Shown here piece by piece: positions 6,219 to 14,382 of a stretch of DNA of 26,098 bases (positions within the stretch are counted from its first letter, which is position 1; each line of letters opens with the position of its first letter). Location of the stretch: positions 1-26,098 of the forward strand of contig JAVEXZ010000021.1 of NCBI GenBank assembly GCA_034003765.1, in the 5' to 3' direction. This DNA comes from JAAZGD01 sp034003765 (GTDB lineage Bacteria; Bacillota; Clostridia; Peptostreptococcales; Anaerovoracaceae). The notes below the pieces were generated by a model. The model was not told the origin of the DNA and ran no database searches. It worked only from the letters and a program-made list of their open reading frames with translations. The translations under genes and the position numbers were made by a program.

Positions 6219-7175
6219 CTACTCACAGCTAGTTAAGCTTTCTGCATAAGTCTCATCATGATAATTATAATCATCATATTTACTTTTATTTGCATATTTT
6301 TTAATAGGTGTTGGGCCATTTAAGAGAGTTCTTTTAATAATCATGGTTCCATCTCTTCTGGTATTGACTCTCCAAGTTATAAGAGAAAGTTCATTATTTG
6401 TCAATTCCAAGCAAAATATCCCCCTGGGGTTAACGCAACTACCAGTGTTAAAGTAGGCGTGATCCCCGTTAATAGGGAATTTTGGCCTATGGGTATGGCC
6501 ACATATAAGGATTTTCTTGTTCTTTTTAATCCATTTAGCATACATCTTTTCTATTTTATGACGCTTTCTCCTGCTTTTTGCTGGGCTAGCAGGATTTTTT
6601 AGGCCAATAATATGCATAAATCGCCATAAAAACCTCATTAGGGTAAAGGATAAAAAGTATAAGTTGTCGTTTAGAAAATCACCTTGATGGCCATGAACAA
6701 CAAATATCTCTTGTTTTGTCCGGGCTTCTCTTAGTATTAGGGCCTCATGGACTATTATTCCTGGGAAAAGGTCCTCACAAGCTCCTAAATATTCGTCATA
6801 TACGTGGAAAAGGTCTTTTTCAACTCTTGCAGGCTTCCTATAGCAAATATTATGGTTGCCAAAGAGCATAATCATTCTTTTATCAAGAAAGAATTTTCTA
6901 AGCAAATTAAAAGTAGGAACATGAGCATTTCTTATGACTTCGAAGCTTTTTTGCTCCCATAATTCATCTCCGTCCCCTACTTCTACATATGTAAAATCGT
7001 TATCGTAATAATATTTTAAGGCATAGTTAAATATATGTTTATTGCGACCGAACTCATCAGATAAGCTATCATCTCCCCTGTGTTGATCTGCAAAAAAAAC
7101 AAATTTGGAATCCTTATTAAATGGGATTTCCGTGGCCTTTTGATATACACTATCTAAACGCTGTGAACCAAACAT
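6219..7175 (-). CDS. Calcineurin-like metallophosphoesterase
   Basis: 318 residues with the full metallophosphoesterase motif series: FFADQH (Asp30, His32), EVGDGDE (67-71), FGNHN (GNH at 106-108), VHGHQGD and CGHTHRP. These are ligands of a two-metal phosphohydrolase. Between the last two motifs lies a hydrophobic-aromatic segment (FLSFTLMRFLWRFMHIIGL) and then a basic helix (KSRRKRHKIEKMYAKWIKKNKK). This resembles the cap inserts of LpxH/YkuE-like enzymes and may contact the membrane. The substrate is unknown. Its ATG directly follows the ruvX stop codon, and its AGGAG lies inside the end of ruvX, so it is the fourth gene of the alaS operon. It is not a standard member of that block. Confidence 0.85.
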   Translation of the reverse strand: MFGSQRLDSVYQKATEIPFNKDSKFVFFADQHRGDDSLSDEFGRNKHIFNYALKYYYDNDFTYVEVGDGDELWEQKSFEVIRNAHVPTFNLLRKFFLDKRMIMLFGNHNICYRKPARVEKDLFHVYDEYLGACEDLFPGIIVHEALILREARTKQEIFVVHGHQGDFLNDNLYFLSFTLMRFLWRFMHIIGLKNPASPAKSRRKRHKIEKMYAKWIKKNKKILICGHTHRPKFPINGDHAYFNTGSCVNPRGIFCLELTNNELSLITWRVNTRRDGTMIIKRTLLNGPTPIKKYANKSKYDDYNYHDETYAESLTSCE

Positions 7176-7643
7176 TTATTCTTTCTTCTCCTGCTCTGCT
7201 TCTTGCGCCTTTTTATAATATAGCCTATCTAGGTATCCTTGCAAAATCAGTACTGCTGCCTGTTTGTCTATTACTTCTTTTCTCTTTTTACGGCTTACAT
7301 CTCCTTCAATAAGAACCTTTTGAGCCTGAACTGTGGTTAGTCTCTCATCTTGATAAATCAAAGTTACATCAGTCTTACCAACAGAAGTTAATTTATTTTC
7401 AAGCATTGCCTTGAATTCATGTACTTTTTCTGTTTGCTGGCTATCAGTACCATCTAGTCTTTTAGGTAGCCCTATTACAACGGTATCACAGTTATATTCA
7501 TCGATTAAATCAATAATAGCGCCTGTGTCCTTTCGGATCCCCACCCGCTGAATAGTTTTGAGCCCATGTGCGCTAAATAACAAGTCATCACTAATGGCTA
7601 CTCCTATAGTTTTGTCGCCTACATCAAGGCCTATTGCCTTCAT
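7176..7643 (-). CDS. ruvX: RuvX/YqgF family pre-16S rRNA nuclease (putative Holliday junction resolvase)
   Basis: 155 residues, slightly longer than the usual 138-145. It has an RNase H-like fold: MKAIGLDVGDKTIGVAISD at the N-terminus carries the first catalytic Asp (Asp7), then VVIGLPKRLDGT, then YQDERLTTVQA with the conserved DER, then DKQAAVLILQGYLD. The last Asp of that series completes the acidic site. Family members mature the 5' end of 16S rRNA and were first described as resolvases. It sits one base after ireB, in the widely conserved Firmicute order alaS-ireB-ruvX. The C-terminal extension YKKAQEAEQEKKE is low-complexity and probably disordered. Confidence 0.93.
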   Translation of the reverse strand: MKAIGLDVGDKTIGVAISDDLLFSAHGLKTIQRVGIRKDTGAIIDLIDEYNCDTVVIGLPKRLDGTDSQQTEKVHEFKAMLENKLTSVGKTDVTLIYQDERLTTVQAQKVLIEGDVSRKKRKEVIDKQAAVLILQGYLDRLYYKKAQEAEQEKKE

Positions 7644-7644
7644 C

Positions 7645-7899
7645 TTACTTGGTTAAAAAAGTACGAAGTAGCTCTTCTACCAAGTCGTCTCTTTCAATAT
7701 GGCGAATTAAATTACGAGCATTATTATGACTCGTTATATATGAAGGATCTCCTGAAAGAATGTACCCTACCATTTGGTCCACGGAGTTATATCCCTTTTC
7801 TTCTAAAGCATCATAAACAGCTCTCAATATTTCATCGGTGCTGGGTTGTTCGCTTTTTTCAGGATTACCATCAAATAAAATTGTATTTCTGTCCATCAT
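7645..7899 (-). CDS. ireB: IreB family regulatory phosphoprotein (UPF0297)
   Basis: 84 residues: MMDRNTILFDGN, then TDEILRAVYDALEEKGYNSVDQMVGYILSGDPSYITSHNNARNLIRHIERDDLVEELL. This is the UPF0297/YrzL family. In Enterococcus the homologue IreB is phosphorylated by the PASTA kinase IreK and affects cephalosporin resistance; here the role is by family. The frame extends to a GTG at 7908, but AAGGAAG lies too close to it and is well placed (about 8 bases) for ATG 7899. The gene lies between alaS and ruvX as in most Firmicutes. The roughly 100 bases separating it from alaS contain TATAAT on this strand near 7952-7957, so it might have a promoter of its own. Confidence 0.92.
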   Translation of the reverse strand: MMDRNTILFDGNPEKSEQPSTDEILRAVYDALEEKGYNSVDQMVGYILSGDPSYITSHNNARNLIRHIERDDLVEELLRTFLTK

Positions 7900-8003
7900 T
7901 GTTAACACTTCCTTTCTTGTCTCAAAGTCTTTGTTCTAATGGTCTAGTTACATTATACTAAAACAAGTGCCTAAAGTATAGGGCTATGATTTATAATCAC
8001 CTA

Positions 8004-10637
8004 TTAAATAATGGCTTCCATTAGCTCTTGAGCCACTTTGAAAGCCCCTGGTATTTTCGAAGGGTCCTTGGCTCCTGCTTGGGCCATATCTGCCTTCCCT
8101 CCCCCACTACCACCTGCTGCTCCTGCTATTTCCTTGATCATCTTTCCTGCATGGTAGCCCTTATCCAACAAATCATCTGTAATAGCAACCATAAATGTTA
8201 CCTTATCTTCACTTGTTGTGGCTAAAACTATAACAGTTTCCTTGTGTTCTGCCTTAATCTTGTCTGAGATTTCTCTTAGGTCTTGTATGGAATAATCCTT
8301 GAAGGACCGAGAAACTAGCCTAGTACCATTAATTATCTGGGAATCCCCAATAATCTGCTCCATGGAATCCCCTAGGTTAGCCTTTTTATAGTCTTCTACC
8401 TCTTTTTTAAGGCTTTTAACCTCTTCAGTTACACTATGAATCTTATTTGAAATCCCTTGGGGGCTAACCTTTAGTATCAAGGCGGCATCTTCTAGAATAG
8501 CCTGCTTATCTTTTGCCGCCTGCAGAACACCACGTCCGGTTAGGGCTTCTATCCTTCTAACTCCAGAGGCAATTCCAGCTTCAGATGTGATCATAAATGA
8601 ACCTATTTCACCAGCATTCTTAACATGGGTACCACCACAAAGTTCTTGGCTATAGTTATCAACAGAAACAACCCTTACCCACTCACCATACTTTTCACCA
8701 AAAAGTGCAGTTATCCCCTCTTCAATGGCTTGTTTCATAGGGATTTCCCTTATATTAACCTCTGGGAAGAAATCAATGGCATCGTTTACATAATCTTCGA
8801 TTTTATTTACTTCCTCAGCTGTTAAAGCTTGGTAGTGATTAAAATCAAAACGAAGACCCCCTGGGCTAACTTGGCTTCCTGCTTGCTGAACGTGGTCTCC
8901 CAAAACTTCTCTTAAAGCCTTATGTAGGAGATGAGTTGCAGTATGGTTTCTTGCTGTTGCAAACCTTCTGGGACCATTAACAAGGCAAGTTAAATTTTCA
9001 TTTACAGAAACTTGGCCCTTAAGGCAATGTATTTTGTGAACAAAGGCTGATTTTAGGTGAGCTACTTCTAGGACCTCTAAAGAACACCCATCATTATACA
9101 TAATTCCTGTATCCGTGGTCTGACCACCCCCTTCAGCATAAAAAGGAGTCTCGTCGCATATAAGTCTACCTGTTTCCCCTTCATTTAGGGAAGTGGTTGC
9201 TTGACCATCCTTAAATATGTGGAGGACTTTTCCGGTGTGAACCAAAGTATGGTAGCCAACAAATTTAGTTGGAATATCCAATTCAAATTCCAAGCCAGAA
9301 TCCGACCACCCATCTTCTTCTCCAGATTTCCTAGCAGCTCTAGCTTGATTTCTCTGTTTTTCCATATGACTCTTAAATTCATCTATATCTGTTGTTAGGC
9401 CAGATTCTTCTAGAATTTCCTGAGTTAATTCCAAAGGAAAACCGTAGGTATCATAAAGCTTAAAGGCCTTTTCTCCAGAAAGAACACTTAGCCCTTGTTT
9501 TTCCATGTCTTTAATAGCCTCATTGATCATTGCTTCCCCTTGATCAATGGTATCTGCAAATTTTGCTTCTTCCAAAAGTATAATCTTTTCCAGATAATCC
9601 TTTTTTTCAACCAATTCTGGATAGGCTCCTCCAGAGGCTTTAACAAGGGTTTCTGAGAGTTGGGCTAAGAATGTGCCCTCTATACCCAATAGTCTGCCAT
9701 GTCTTGCAGCTCGCCTTAATAGACGCCTTAAAACATAGCCTCGACCCTCGTTGCTAGGTAAAATTCCATCTCCTATCATAAAGCATACACTTCTTAGGTG
9801 GTCTGTTATAATCCTTAGGGATATGTCCTGCTTACTCTTACTCTTACCATAAGTTACCTTAGCCCTCTTACATACAGCATCTAGTATAACTTTTATGGTA
9901 TCAACATCAAATATTGAATTAACATCCTGCATTACCACAGCTATTCGCTCTAAGCCCATGCCTGTATCGATATTCTTGTATGTAAGGTCACTGTAATTAC
10001 CCTGGTCATCCTTGTTATACTGGGTGAATACGTGGTTCCAAAACTCGATATAACGGTCGCAATCACAGCCGGGTTTACAATCTGCTTGACCACAGCCTCG
10101 CTCAGGTCCACGGTCAAAATATATCTCAGAACAAGGTCCACAGGGTCCTGTTCCTATCTCCCAAAAGTTATGCTCTTTGCCTAGGGCAACAATTCGTTCT
10201 GATGGCAGTCCGATTTCTTTTTCCCATATCTCTTTGGCTTCCATATCATCTTTATAAACCGTAGCCCAAATTTTATCTTCAGGCATTTTTAATACTTGGG
10301 TTATGAATTCCCAGCCCCAAACAAGGGACTCTTTCTTAAAGTAGTCACCAAAACTAAAGCTTCCCAGCATCTCAAAAAAAGTACCATGGCGATCAGTATA
10401 GCCTACATTATCTATATCTCCTGTTCGAATGCACTTTTGAGAGGTGGTCATTCTCTTACTTGGGGGAGTTTCGGCACCAGAAAAATATGCTTTAAGTGGC
10501 GCCATTCCTGAATTTATAATTAATAAACTCTTATCACCCTCTGGTATCAAAGAGTAACTCTGCCTTCTATAGTGGTCTTTGCTTTCATAAAAACTGAGAA
10601 ATATTTCTCTCAGCTCATTTAATCCGATTTTTTCCAT
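8004..10637 (-). CDS. alaS: Alanine--tRNA ligase
   Basis: 877 residues, full length. It charges tRNA-Ala with alanine. Class II catalytic core at the N-terminus: motif 1 region LREIFLSFYESKDH, motif 2 TSQKCIRTGDIDNVGYTDRHGTFFEMLGSFSFGDYFKKE, and motif 3 NEGRGYVLRRLLRRAARHGRLLG. The editing domain has zinc ligands HTATHLLHKAL and CGGTHVKNAGEIGSF. The C-terminal C-Ala domain ends GGSGGGKADMAQAGAKDPSKI. GAGGG lies about 11 bases before the ATG. No T-box leader is visible upstream, although many Firmicute synthetase genes have one. It is the first gene of the alaS-ireB-ruvX-phosphoesterase operon. Confidence 0.98.
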   Translation of the reverse strand: MEKIGLNELREIFLSFYESKDHYRRQSYSLIPEGDKSLLIINSGMAPLKAYFSGAETPPSKRMTTSQKCIRTGDIDNVGYTDRHGTFFEMLGSFSFGDYFKKESLVWGWEFITQVLKMPEDKIWATVYKDDMEAKEIWEKEIGLPSERIVALGKEHNFWEIGTGPCGPCSEIYFDRGPERGCGQADCKPGCDCDRYIEFWNHVFTQYNKDDQGNYSDLTYKNIDTGMGLERIAVVMQDVNSIFDVDTIKVILDAVCKRAKVTYGKSKSKQDISLRIITDHLRSVCFMIGDGILPSNEGRGYVLRRLLRRAARHGRLLGIEGTFLAQLSETLVKASGGAYPELVEKKDYLEKIILLEEAKFADTIDQGEAMINEAIKDMEKQGLSVLSGEKAFKLYDTYGFPLELTQEILEESGLTTDIDEFKSHMEKQRNQARAARKSGEEDGWSDSGLEFELDIPTKFVGYHTLVHTGKVLHIFKDGQATTSLNEGETGRLICDETPFYAEGGGQTTDTGIMYNDGCSLEVLEVAHLKSAFVHKIHCLKGQVSVNENLTCLVNGPRRFATARNHTATHLLHKALREVLGDHVQQAGSQVSPGGLRFDFNHYQALTAEEVNKIEDYVNDAIDFFPEVNIREIPMKQAIEEGITALFGEKYGEWVRVVSVDNYSQELCGGTHVKNAGEIGSFMITSEAGIASGVRRIEALTGRGVLQAAKDKQAILEDAALILKVSPQGISNKIHSVTEEVKSLKKEVEDYKKANLGDSMEQIIGDSQIINGTRLVSRSFKDYSIQDLREISDKIKAEHKETVIVLATTSEDKVTFMVAITDDLLDKGYHAGKMIKEIAGAAGGSGGGKADMAQAGAKDPSKIPGAFKVAQELMEAII

Positions 10638-10702
10638 TGATTTTCTTTTCCCTCATGTAATATCTTGTATAATATCTTTGTAAAAATAATTTATCGCTTA
10701 TT

Positions 10703-10735
10703 CTTCAATCAATCTGCAATCAATTTTTAATCAAT
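10703..10735 (-). repeat. Three 11-bp tandem repeats in the alaS leader
   Basis: On the - strand ATTGATTAAAA, ATTGATTGCAG and ATTGATTGAAG follow each other, sharing ATTGATT at an 11-bp period. One helical turn per repeat would place three sites on one DNA face. They lie in the predicted alaS leader, about 70-100 bases before its ATG. Confidence 0.55.
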
Positions 10736-10809
10736 GGGCTTATTCATGCCCATAATATAATTGAATTAGTGTCAATTAGTTAATAATTCTTTTTCCCCTG
10801 GAATAAGCT

Positions 10810-10824
10810 TGTCTAATCTAGACA
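10810..10824. promoter_or_regulatory. Palindrome over the predicted alaS transcription start (possible operator)
   Basis: TGTCTA-ATC-TAGACA is a perfect 6-bp inverted repeat with a 3-bp centre. It begins at the edge of the predicted -10 box of the alaS promoter, where a repressor would block initiation. A short transcript hairpin is the alternative. Confidence 0.35.
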
Positions 10825-10851
10825 TTTTACCATAAAGGGGCTATATATCAA
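10824..10851 (-). promoter_or_regulatory. Predicted promoter of the alaS operon
   Basis: On the - strand TTGATA (10851-10846), 16 bases, TAAAAT (10829-10824): a fair sigma-A match placed just after the mtnA-like gene's stop codon. It implies a leader of about 180 bases before alaS. Confidence 0.45.
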
Positions 10852-10853
10852 GC

Positions 10854-11894
10854 TTACAAAAAATAGTCCCCGATTTTATCTGGAGGGAATATTCCTCGAT
10901 CCGTGATAATTCCTGTAATAAATTTTGGAGGTGTAACGTCAAAAGCTGGGTAGTAAGCAGAAACTCCAGGAGCAGCTGTGGGAATTCCCCTTAAGGACAA
11001 AACTTCTTCAGGGTTTCTCTCTTCAATAACCACATCTTCTGGGCTTAAGGCTTGAGGGTCTGGCCCATAGGCAAAGGCATAAAAAGGAACCCCATACTCT
11101 TTTGCACAAATTGCAATTTGTAGTGTACCCACCTTATTTATTACATGGCCATCCATGGTAGTACGGTCGGATCCTGCAAAAAAAACGTCAATTTTACCTT
11201 GGCTAAGAAGACTAGCAGGCATGTTATCAGTAATTACAGTAACAGGAATTCCAAGATCTCTTAAGGCTGCAGCTGTAAGCCTAGACCCTTGCAGGTAGGG
11301 TCTTGTTTCTCCCGTATATGCCTTTAATGACTTTCCTTGGCTAAGAGCCTCCATAAGGGTATAAATAAGGGTTGTTTCAGGCCAACAGTGGGTTAGGATG
11401 GTGTCTCCATCCTTTAATACTGAAGCTCCCACTTTGCCCAAAAGAAGGCTGGCCTTGTGTCTCCTATCAATCATCTTATCCATAAAGTCTAGCATAATCT
11501 CTTCTGGATCTGTTTGGTCATTAGCTAAGGCATCAATGAGAAAAACAAGCATTGCGCTAACGGTATCTCGGATTTCATGATTAGTTGGCCTAGTATTTAT
11601 AATCCTAGTGGCCGCAATGTTCATATAAGCAATAATTTTAGAATACTCTTCTTCCCTACAATCTCGTCCAGCTAGGACCATGCCATAACCTGCAGCATAG
11701 GCAGGGCCAAGACTTTGGGTAACCATTTCCTCGATTGCACAGGCTACTTCTTCGTAGCTTTTGCATACAACAAACTTAACCTCAAAAGGATAGACCCTGC
11801 GATCTAAAATACTCACAAGCCCATCCTCGTAATTAGCAATATTATTTGGCTTTACCATAAAAGGCATTCTGTCAACAAACTCTTGTGGAATCAT
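10854..11894 (-). CDS. mtnA: MtnA/DrdI-like sugar-1-phosphate isomerase (eIF2B-related)
   Basis: 346 residues, the usual MtnA length. The family isomerises 5-methylthioribose-1-phosphate, or 5-deoxyribose-1-phosphate in the DrdI branch, to the ribulose form. The catalytic Cys170 (ILTHC) and Asp243 (GSDR) are present, as are the phosphate-binding GETRPYLQGSRLTA (196-209) and VINKVGT (251-257). The block after the catalytic Cys reads WPETTL where ordinary MtnA has an NAGALAT-like stretch, and SDRTTMDG replaces ADRIAANG. It may therefore be a distinct branch with another 5-deoxy-sugar substrate. Its ATG lies 6 bases after the stop of the class II aldolase gene. No MtnB-D or methylthioribose kinase genes are nearby, which favours a DHAP-shunt role over full methionine salvage. 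Confidence 0.8.
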   Translation of the reverse strand: MIPQEFVDRMPFMVKPNNIANYEDGLVSILDRRVYPFEVKFVVCKSYEEVACAIEEMVTQSLGPAYAAGYGMVLAGRDCREEEYSKIIAYMNIAATRIINTRPTNHEIRDTVSAMLVFLIDALANDQTDPEEIMLDFMDKMIDRRHKASLLLGKVGASVLKDGDTILTHCWPETTLIYTLMEALSQGKSLKAYTGETRPYLQGSRLTAAALRDLGIPVTVITDNMPASLLSQGKIDVFFAGSDRTTMDGHVINKVGTLQIAICAKEYGVPFYAFAYGPDPQALSPEDVVIEERNPEEVLSLRGIPTAAPGVSAYYPAFDVTPPKFITGIITDRGIFPPDKIGDYFL

Positions 11895-11900
11895 CTTTAC

Positions 11901-12545
11901 CTATCCTTTTTTATAGTTCTCGATTATCATTTTACGTTGTTCTTCTGTTATCACCTTAGGAGTCCCCAACATCCTTGCCTGGAAGTAGACTTGAGCTTCT
12001 TTTTCAATGGATTCTGCAAGGCTAAGAGCCTCTAATAAAGTATCACCAAAGGTTATAAGGCCGTGGTTCATTAAGAGTAATGCCTTGATATCTTTGTTTT
12101 CCTCTATTACCTCTAAAGCGGAAAGGACAAGGTCCTGGCTCCCTGGCAAGCTAAATCTCTTAGTTATGGGGACAATATTGGCCCCGCATTGTAAGCCTTC
12201 GATAGTTATCATTGGTATTGGTTCACCAAGTGCTGCAAAGGTCAAAACATAAGGAGAATGGGTATGAACAACCCCTCCTATATGGGGTAAGTTTTGATAG
12301 ATTCCAAGGTGTAACAAGAACTCTGTTGAAGGTTTTCTGTCCCCTTCCCTTCTATCTTCTGTTAGGTGCATGAAAACTATATCTTCTTCTTCAAATTCAT
12401 CGTAACGGACCCCGGTAGGAGTAATAGCTATCCACTCAGAACCTGGACATCTCATACTTACATTACCAGCTGATGTGTTAACTAATCCTTCATCATAAAG
12501 GGCCATAGTGGTTTGATAAACTTCGTTTTGCCATCCGTGTTTCAT
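11901..12545 (-). CDS. Class II aldolase/adducin family protein (FucA/DrdA/Ald2-like)
   Basis: 214 residues, the standard length of L-fuculose-1-phosphate aldolase relatives. The active-site residues seen in FucA are all here: NTSAGNVS for phosphate binding (23-30), Glu75 in KPSTEF as general acid/base, and zinc ligands His94 and His96 (VHTHSPY) and His161 (MNHGLITFG). The enzyme should split a ketose-1-phosphate into DHAP and an aldehyde. With the MtnA-like isomerase downstream, the likely substrate is 5-deoxyribulose-1-phosphate or its methylthio analogue. That would give DHAP plus acetaldehyde or methylthioacetaldehyde. Such pairs dispose of 5'-deoxyadenosine from radical SAM enzymes. GAGGAAA precedes the ATG. 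True fuculose metabolism is less likely because no fuc genes are present. Confidence 0.82.
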   Translation of the reverse strand: MKHGWQNEVYQTTMALYDEGLVNTSAGNVSMRCPGSEWIAITPTGVRYDEFEEEDIVFMHLTEDRREGDRKPSTEFLLHLGIYQNLPHIGGVVHTHSPYVLTFAALGEPIPMITIEGLQCGANIVPITKRFSLPGSQDLVLSALEVIEENKDIKALLLMNHGLITFGDTLLEALSLAESIEKEAQVYFQARMLGTPKVITEEQRKMIIENYKKG

Positions 12546-12572
12546 AGTATTTTCCTCATTTCTTCTAATATT

Positions 12573-13085
12573 CTATTTGAGAATGTCTGCGTAGCGGGTA
12601 TTAGGCTTATATATATAGCCTACTGCATAACCTTCATCAATTAATAACTTGTTGATAAATATGAATTCCTTGCCATCTTTGATATAGACATAGGCCAAAA
12701 GACGATCATACTTATCCCATTTTTCTTTGTCATATTCTAAATATACTTCTGAACCAGTTAATAGTTGTTCAGTATAATCAGCAGCGATAAGGCCTTCCTC
12801 AGTTATTCTGTCAGGATTATCAGCTACACTTTCTGGAGTATCAATCCCAGTCATTCGTACACGAGTGCGATCACCTTCTACCCAAGCGATAAATGTATCC
12901 CCATCAACTACTCTTTCTACCGCATAGGGTCCATTTAATAGGCTAGAATCATAAGGAGGATTATCAGTATATAGATCGTTAGTATATAGTTGATAGACAA
13001 GGAATAATGCTAAGACCGTCATTGGTAGGGCTAAAGCTAATTTCTTATTAATTGTGCTACCTTCCCTTCTAAAAACTCTAGACAT
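12573..13085 (-). CDS. Thermonuclease-like (SNase) protein, membrane-anchored or secreted
   Basis: Up to 170 residues. After a basic stretch comes a hydrophobic signal/anchor (KLALALPMTVLALFLVYQLY). Then the SNase OB-fold: YAVERVVDGDTFIAW, RVRMTGIDTPES with catalytic Arg and Glu, and KYDRLLAYVYI with the second catalytic Arg. It probably degrades nucleic acid outside the membrane. The C-terminus stops at NTRYADILK, so the usual final helix of about 15-20 residues is missing. The first ATG (13085) lies directly after a predicted extended -10 box and has no Shine-Dalgarno. AGAAGGGAAGG inside the frame is well placed for an ATT at 13052, so initiation may occur there on a rare codon. It is the first gene of an operon with the aldolase and isomerase. 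Confidence 0.78.
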   Translation of the reverse strand: MSRVFRREGSTINKKLALALPMTVLALFLVYQLYTNDLYTDNPPYDSSLLNGPYAVERVVDGDTFIAWVEGDRTRVRMTGIDTPESVADNPDRITEEGLIAADYTEQLLTGSEVYLEYDKEKWDKYDRLLAYVYIKDGKEFIFINKLLIDEGYAVGYIYKPNTRYADILK

Positions 13086-13094
13086 ATCATACCA
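13086..13094 (-). promoter_or_regulatory. Predicted extended -10 promoter of the thermonuclease operon
   Basis: TGGTATGAT on the - strand is an extended -10 (TGn-TATGAT) directly before ATG 13085. No good -35 is seen. If it is used, transcription starts near 13079, downstream of that ATG. Confidence 0.4.
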
Positions 13095-13115
13095 TATTTT
13101 GAGTGTAAATTTAGC

Positions 13116-13162
13116 ATGAAAATAAACCCTAATTTACAATTTATTAACAGGTATTAGGATTT
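13116..13162 (-). terminator. Rho-independent terminator after the pseudopilin gene
   Basis: AAATCCTAAT (13162-13153) pairs with ATTAGGGTTT (13133-13124) as a 10-bp stem with one G-U, around a 19-base loop. ATTTTC follows. It lies just after the pseudopilin stop and separates that gene from the thermonuclease operon. Confidence 0.6.
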
Positions 13163-13169
13163 GGGGGAA

Positions 13170-14303
13170 TTAATTCAAGATGTTAACATCGATTCTAATC
13201 CAAAGATTATCGTCAAGAAAATCATAAGTCCATCTATTTGGTCTAGGGAAAAATACTGAGAACCTATTATTATGGTACTTTATATCTCCAGGCTTAGAAT
13301 TTACGCTTGGTGAGGGTAAATTCGTTGGATCCATATCAATGTTGATTTTTTGACCATAGGGTATGCTTTGCCAAACAGGATATGTTACATAAAATGGATC
13401 ATCTGGCCAATAGGTTAATAAAGTTGTTGTGAATTCAGGCTCTCCATTTTTTAATTTTTGTATACCTAACAGTTTTTCATAGATCATCGTTTCAGTCCAA
13501 AAATCATTTATGTAGGTCCAATCTCTAATTACATAATACCCTGGATCTAAGGGTAAACCAGTATTAGGAGCCGATCCACCTGGGTAATAGTATACTTTAT
13601 CCGTAGGCAAGTGGATGCCACCAGATTGTGGAACATAATTTTCTTGGAAATATTCTGGTATCGTCCCGCTAGAAATGCCTTGGTAGTTTGGGTTCTCTCC
13701 AAGATAGAAATTAGTAGATGTGTTTTCAGGTATTTCTGGCTCTGGATCTGGATCTTCTGGATCAGGTGTCCCGGGTACTTGGGATAATAAGAGCATGGGA
13801 TAAGGACTATTAGGGTTGTTGCGACTATCCAAAACACTTTCATAGTTGAGAAGATTAATCAATTTAGTGGATTTTGCAATTAAATTATCATTGGGATTTC
13901 GGATTTCAACGGTAATCTCTAGACTTTCCGAATTTATAACTGGTTTTATGTCGATTTTAGATCCTTCGTAAAAGCCTGGGGTTAGTACTTCTTCCCATGT
14001 CCCATTCATATACATCATAAGTTGGCCTTCTTTATCTCCACTATTTTGGATTCTAATAGCTGTCATACCAGCAGGTACTGTGAGTGAGTTATCAACGATT
14101 TGTATATTTGGGCTATAGGTAATATTATCCTCAAACCAATTAATTGTATATCGAGCCATGACAGAACCATGACTCATATCTGCCTGCTTCTTAAAGATAT
14201 CACTTCCGCTTAGAATAAGGGAGGCTGATCCGCCTATTATTATTGCAAATATAGCTAATGCAACGATTATTTCTACTAAAGTAAAGCCTTTTTTAGTCTT
14301 CAT
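13170..14303 (-). CDS. Type IV pilin-like prepilin (pseudopilin) with unrecognised C-terminal domain
   Basis: 377 residues. The N-terminus MKTKKGFTLVEIIVALAIFAI is a class III prepilin signal: cleavage after Gly6, Phe7 to be methylated, and Glu11 at position +5. A hydrophobic helix follows to about residue 30. The next part (35-170) looks like a minor-pilin head. A proline/acidic linker (PGTPDPEDPDPEPEIPEN) then separates a second domain of about 180 residues. That domain is rich in Tyr, Trp and Pro (DKVYYYPGGSAP, PGYYVIRDWTYINDFW, LTYWPDDPFYVTYPVW). I do not recognise it; aromatic-rich binding domains are often adhesive or carbohydrate-binding, but that is speculation. No prepilin peptidase, ATPase or other pilin gene is in the window, so it depends on machinery elsewhere. 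It has its own promoter and terminator. Confidence 0.85.
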   Translation of the reverse strand: MKTKKGFTLVEIIVALAIFAIIIGGSASLILSGSDIFKKQADMSHGSVMARYTINWFEDNITYSPNIQIVDNSLTVPAGMTAIRIQNSGDKEGQLMMYMNGTWEEVLTPGFYEGSKIDIKPVINSESLEITVEIRNPNDNLIAKSTKLINLLNYESVLDSRNNPNSPYPMLLLSQVPGTPDPEDPDPEPEIPENTSTNFYLGENPNYQGISSGTIPEYFQENYVPQSGGIHLPTDKVYYYPGGSAPNTGLPLDPGYYVIRDWTYINDFWTETMIYEKLLGIQKLKNGEPEFTTTLLTYWPDDPFYVTYPVWQSIPYGQKINIDMDPTNLPSPSVNSKPGDIKYHNNRFSVFFPRPNRWTYDFLDDNLWIRIDVNILN

Positions 14304-14382
14304 TACCCAACCTTTACCTTTCCCTATATTTTTCTTTCCCCGTTATCTTAAAGCCATCTAGGTAACTATATCTGCATAATCT

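Noticed and set aside
10638..10853. T-box riboswitch expected before alaS
   Set aside because: Neither the T-box core nor a specifier-type stem could be found in the leader.
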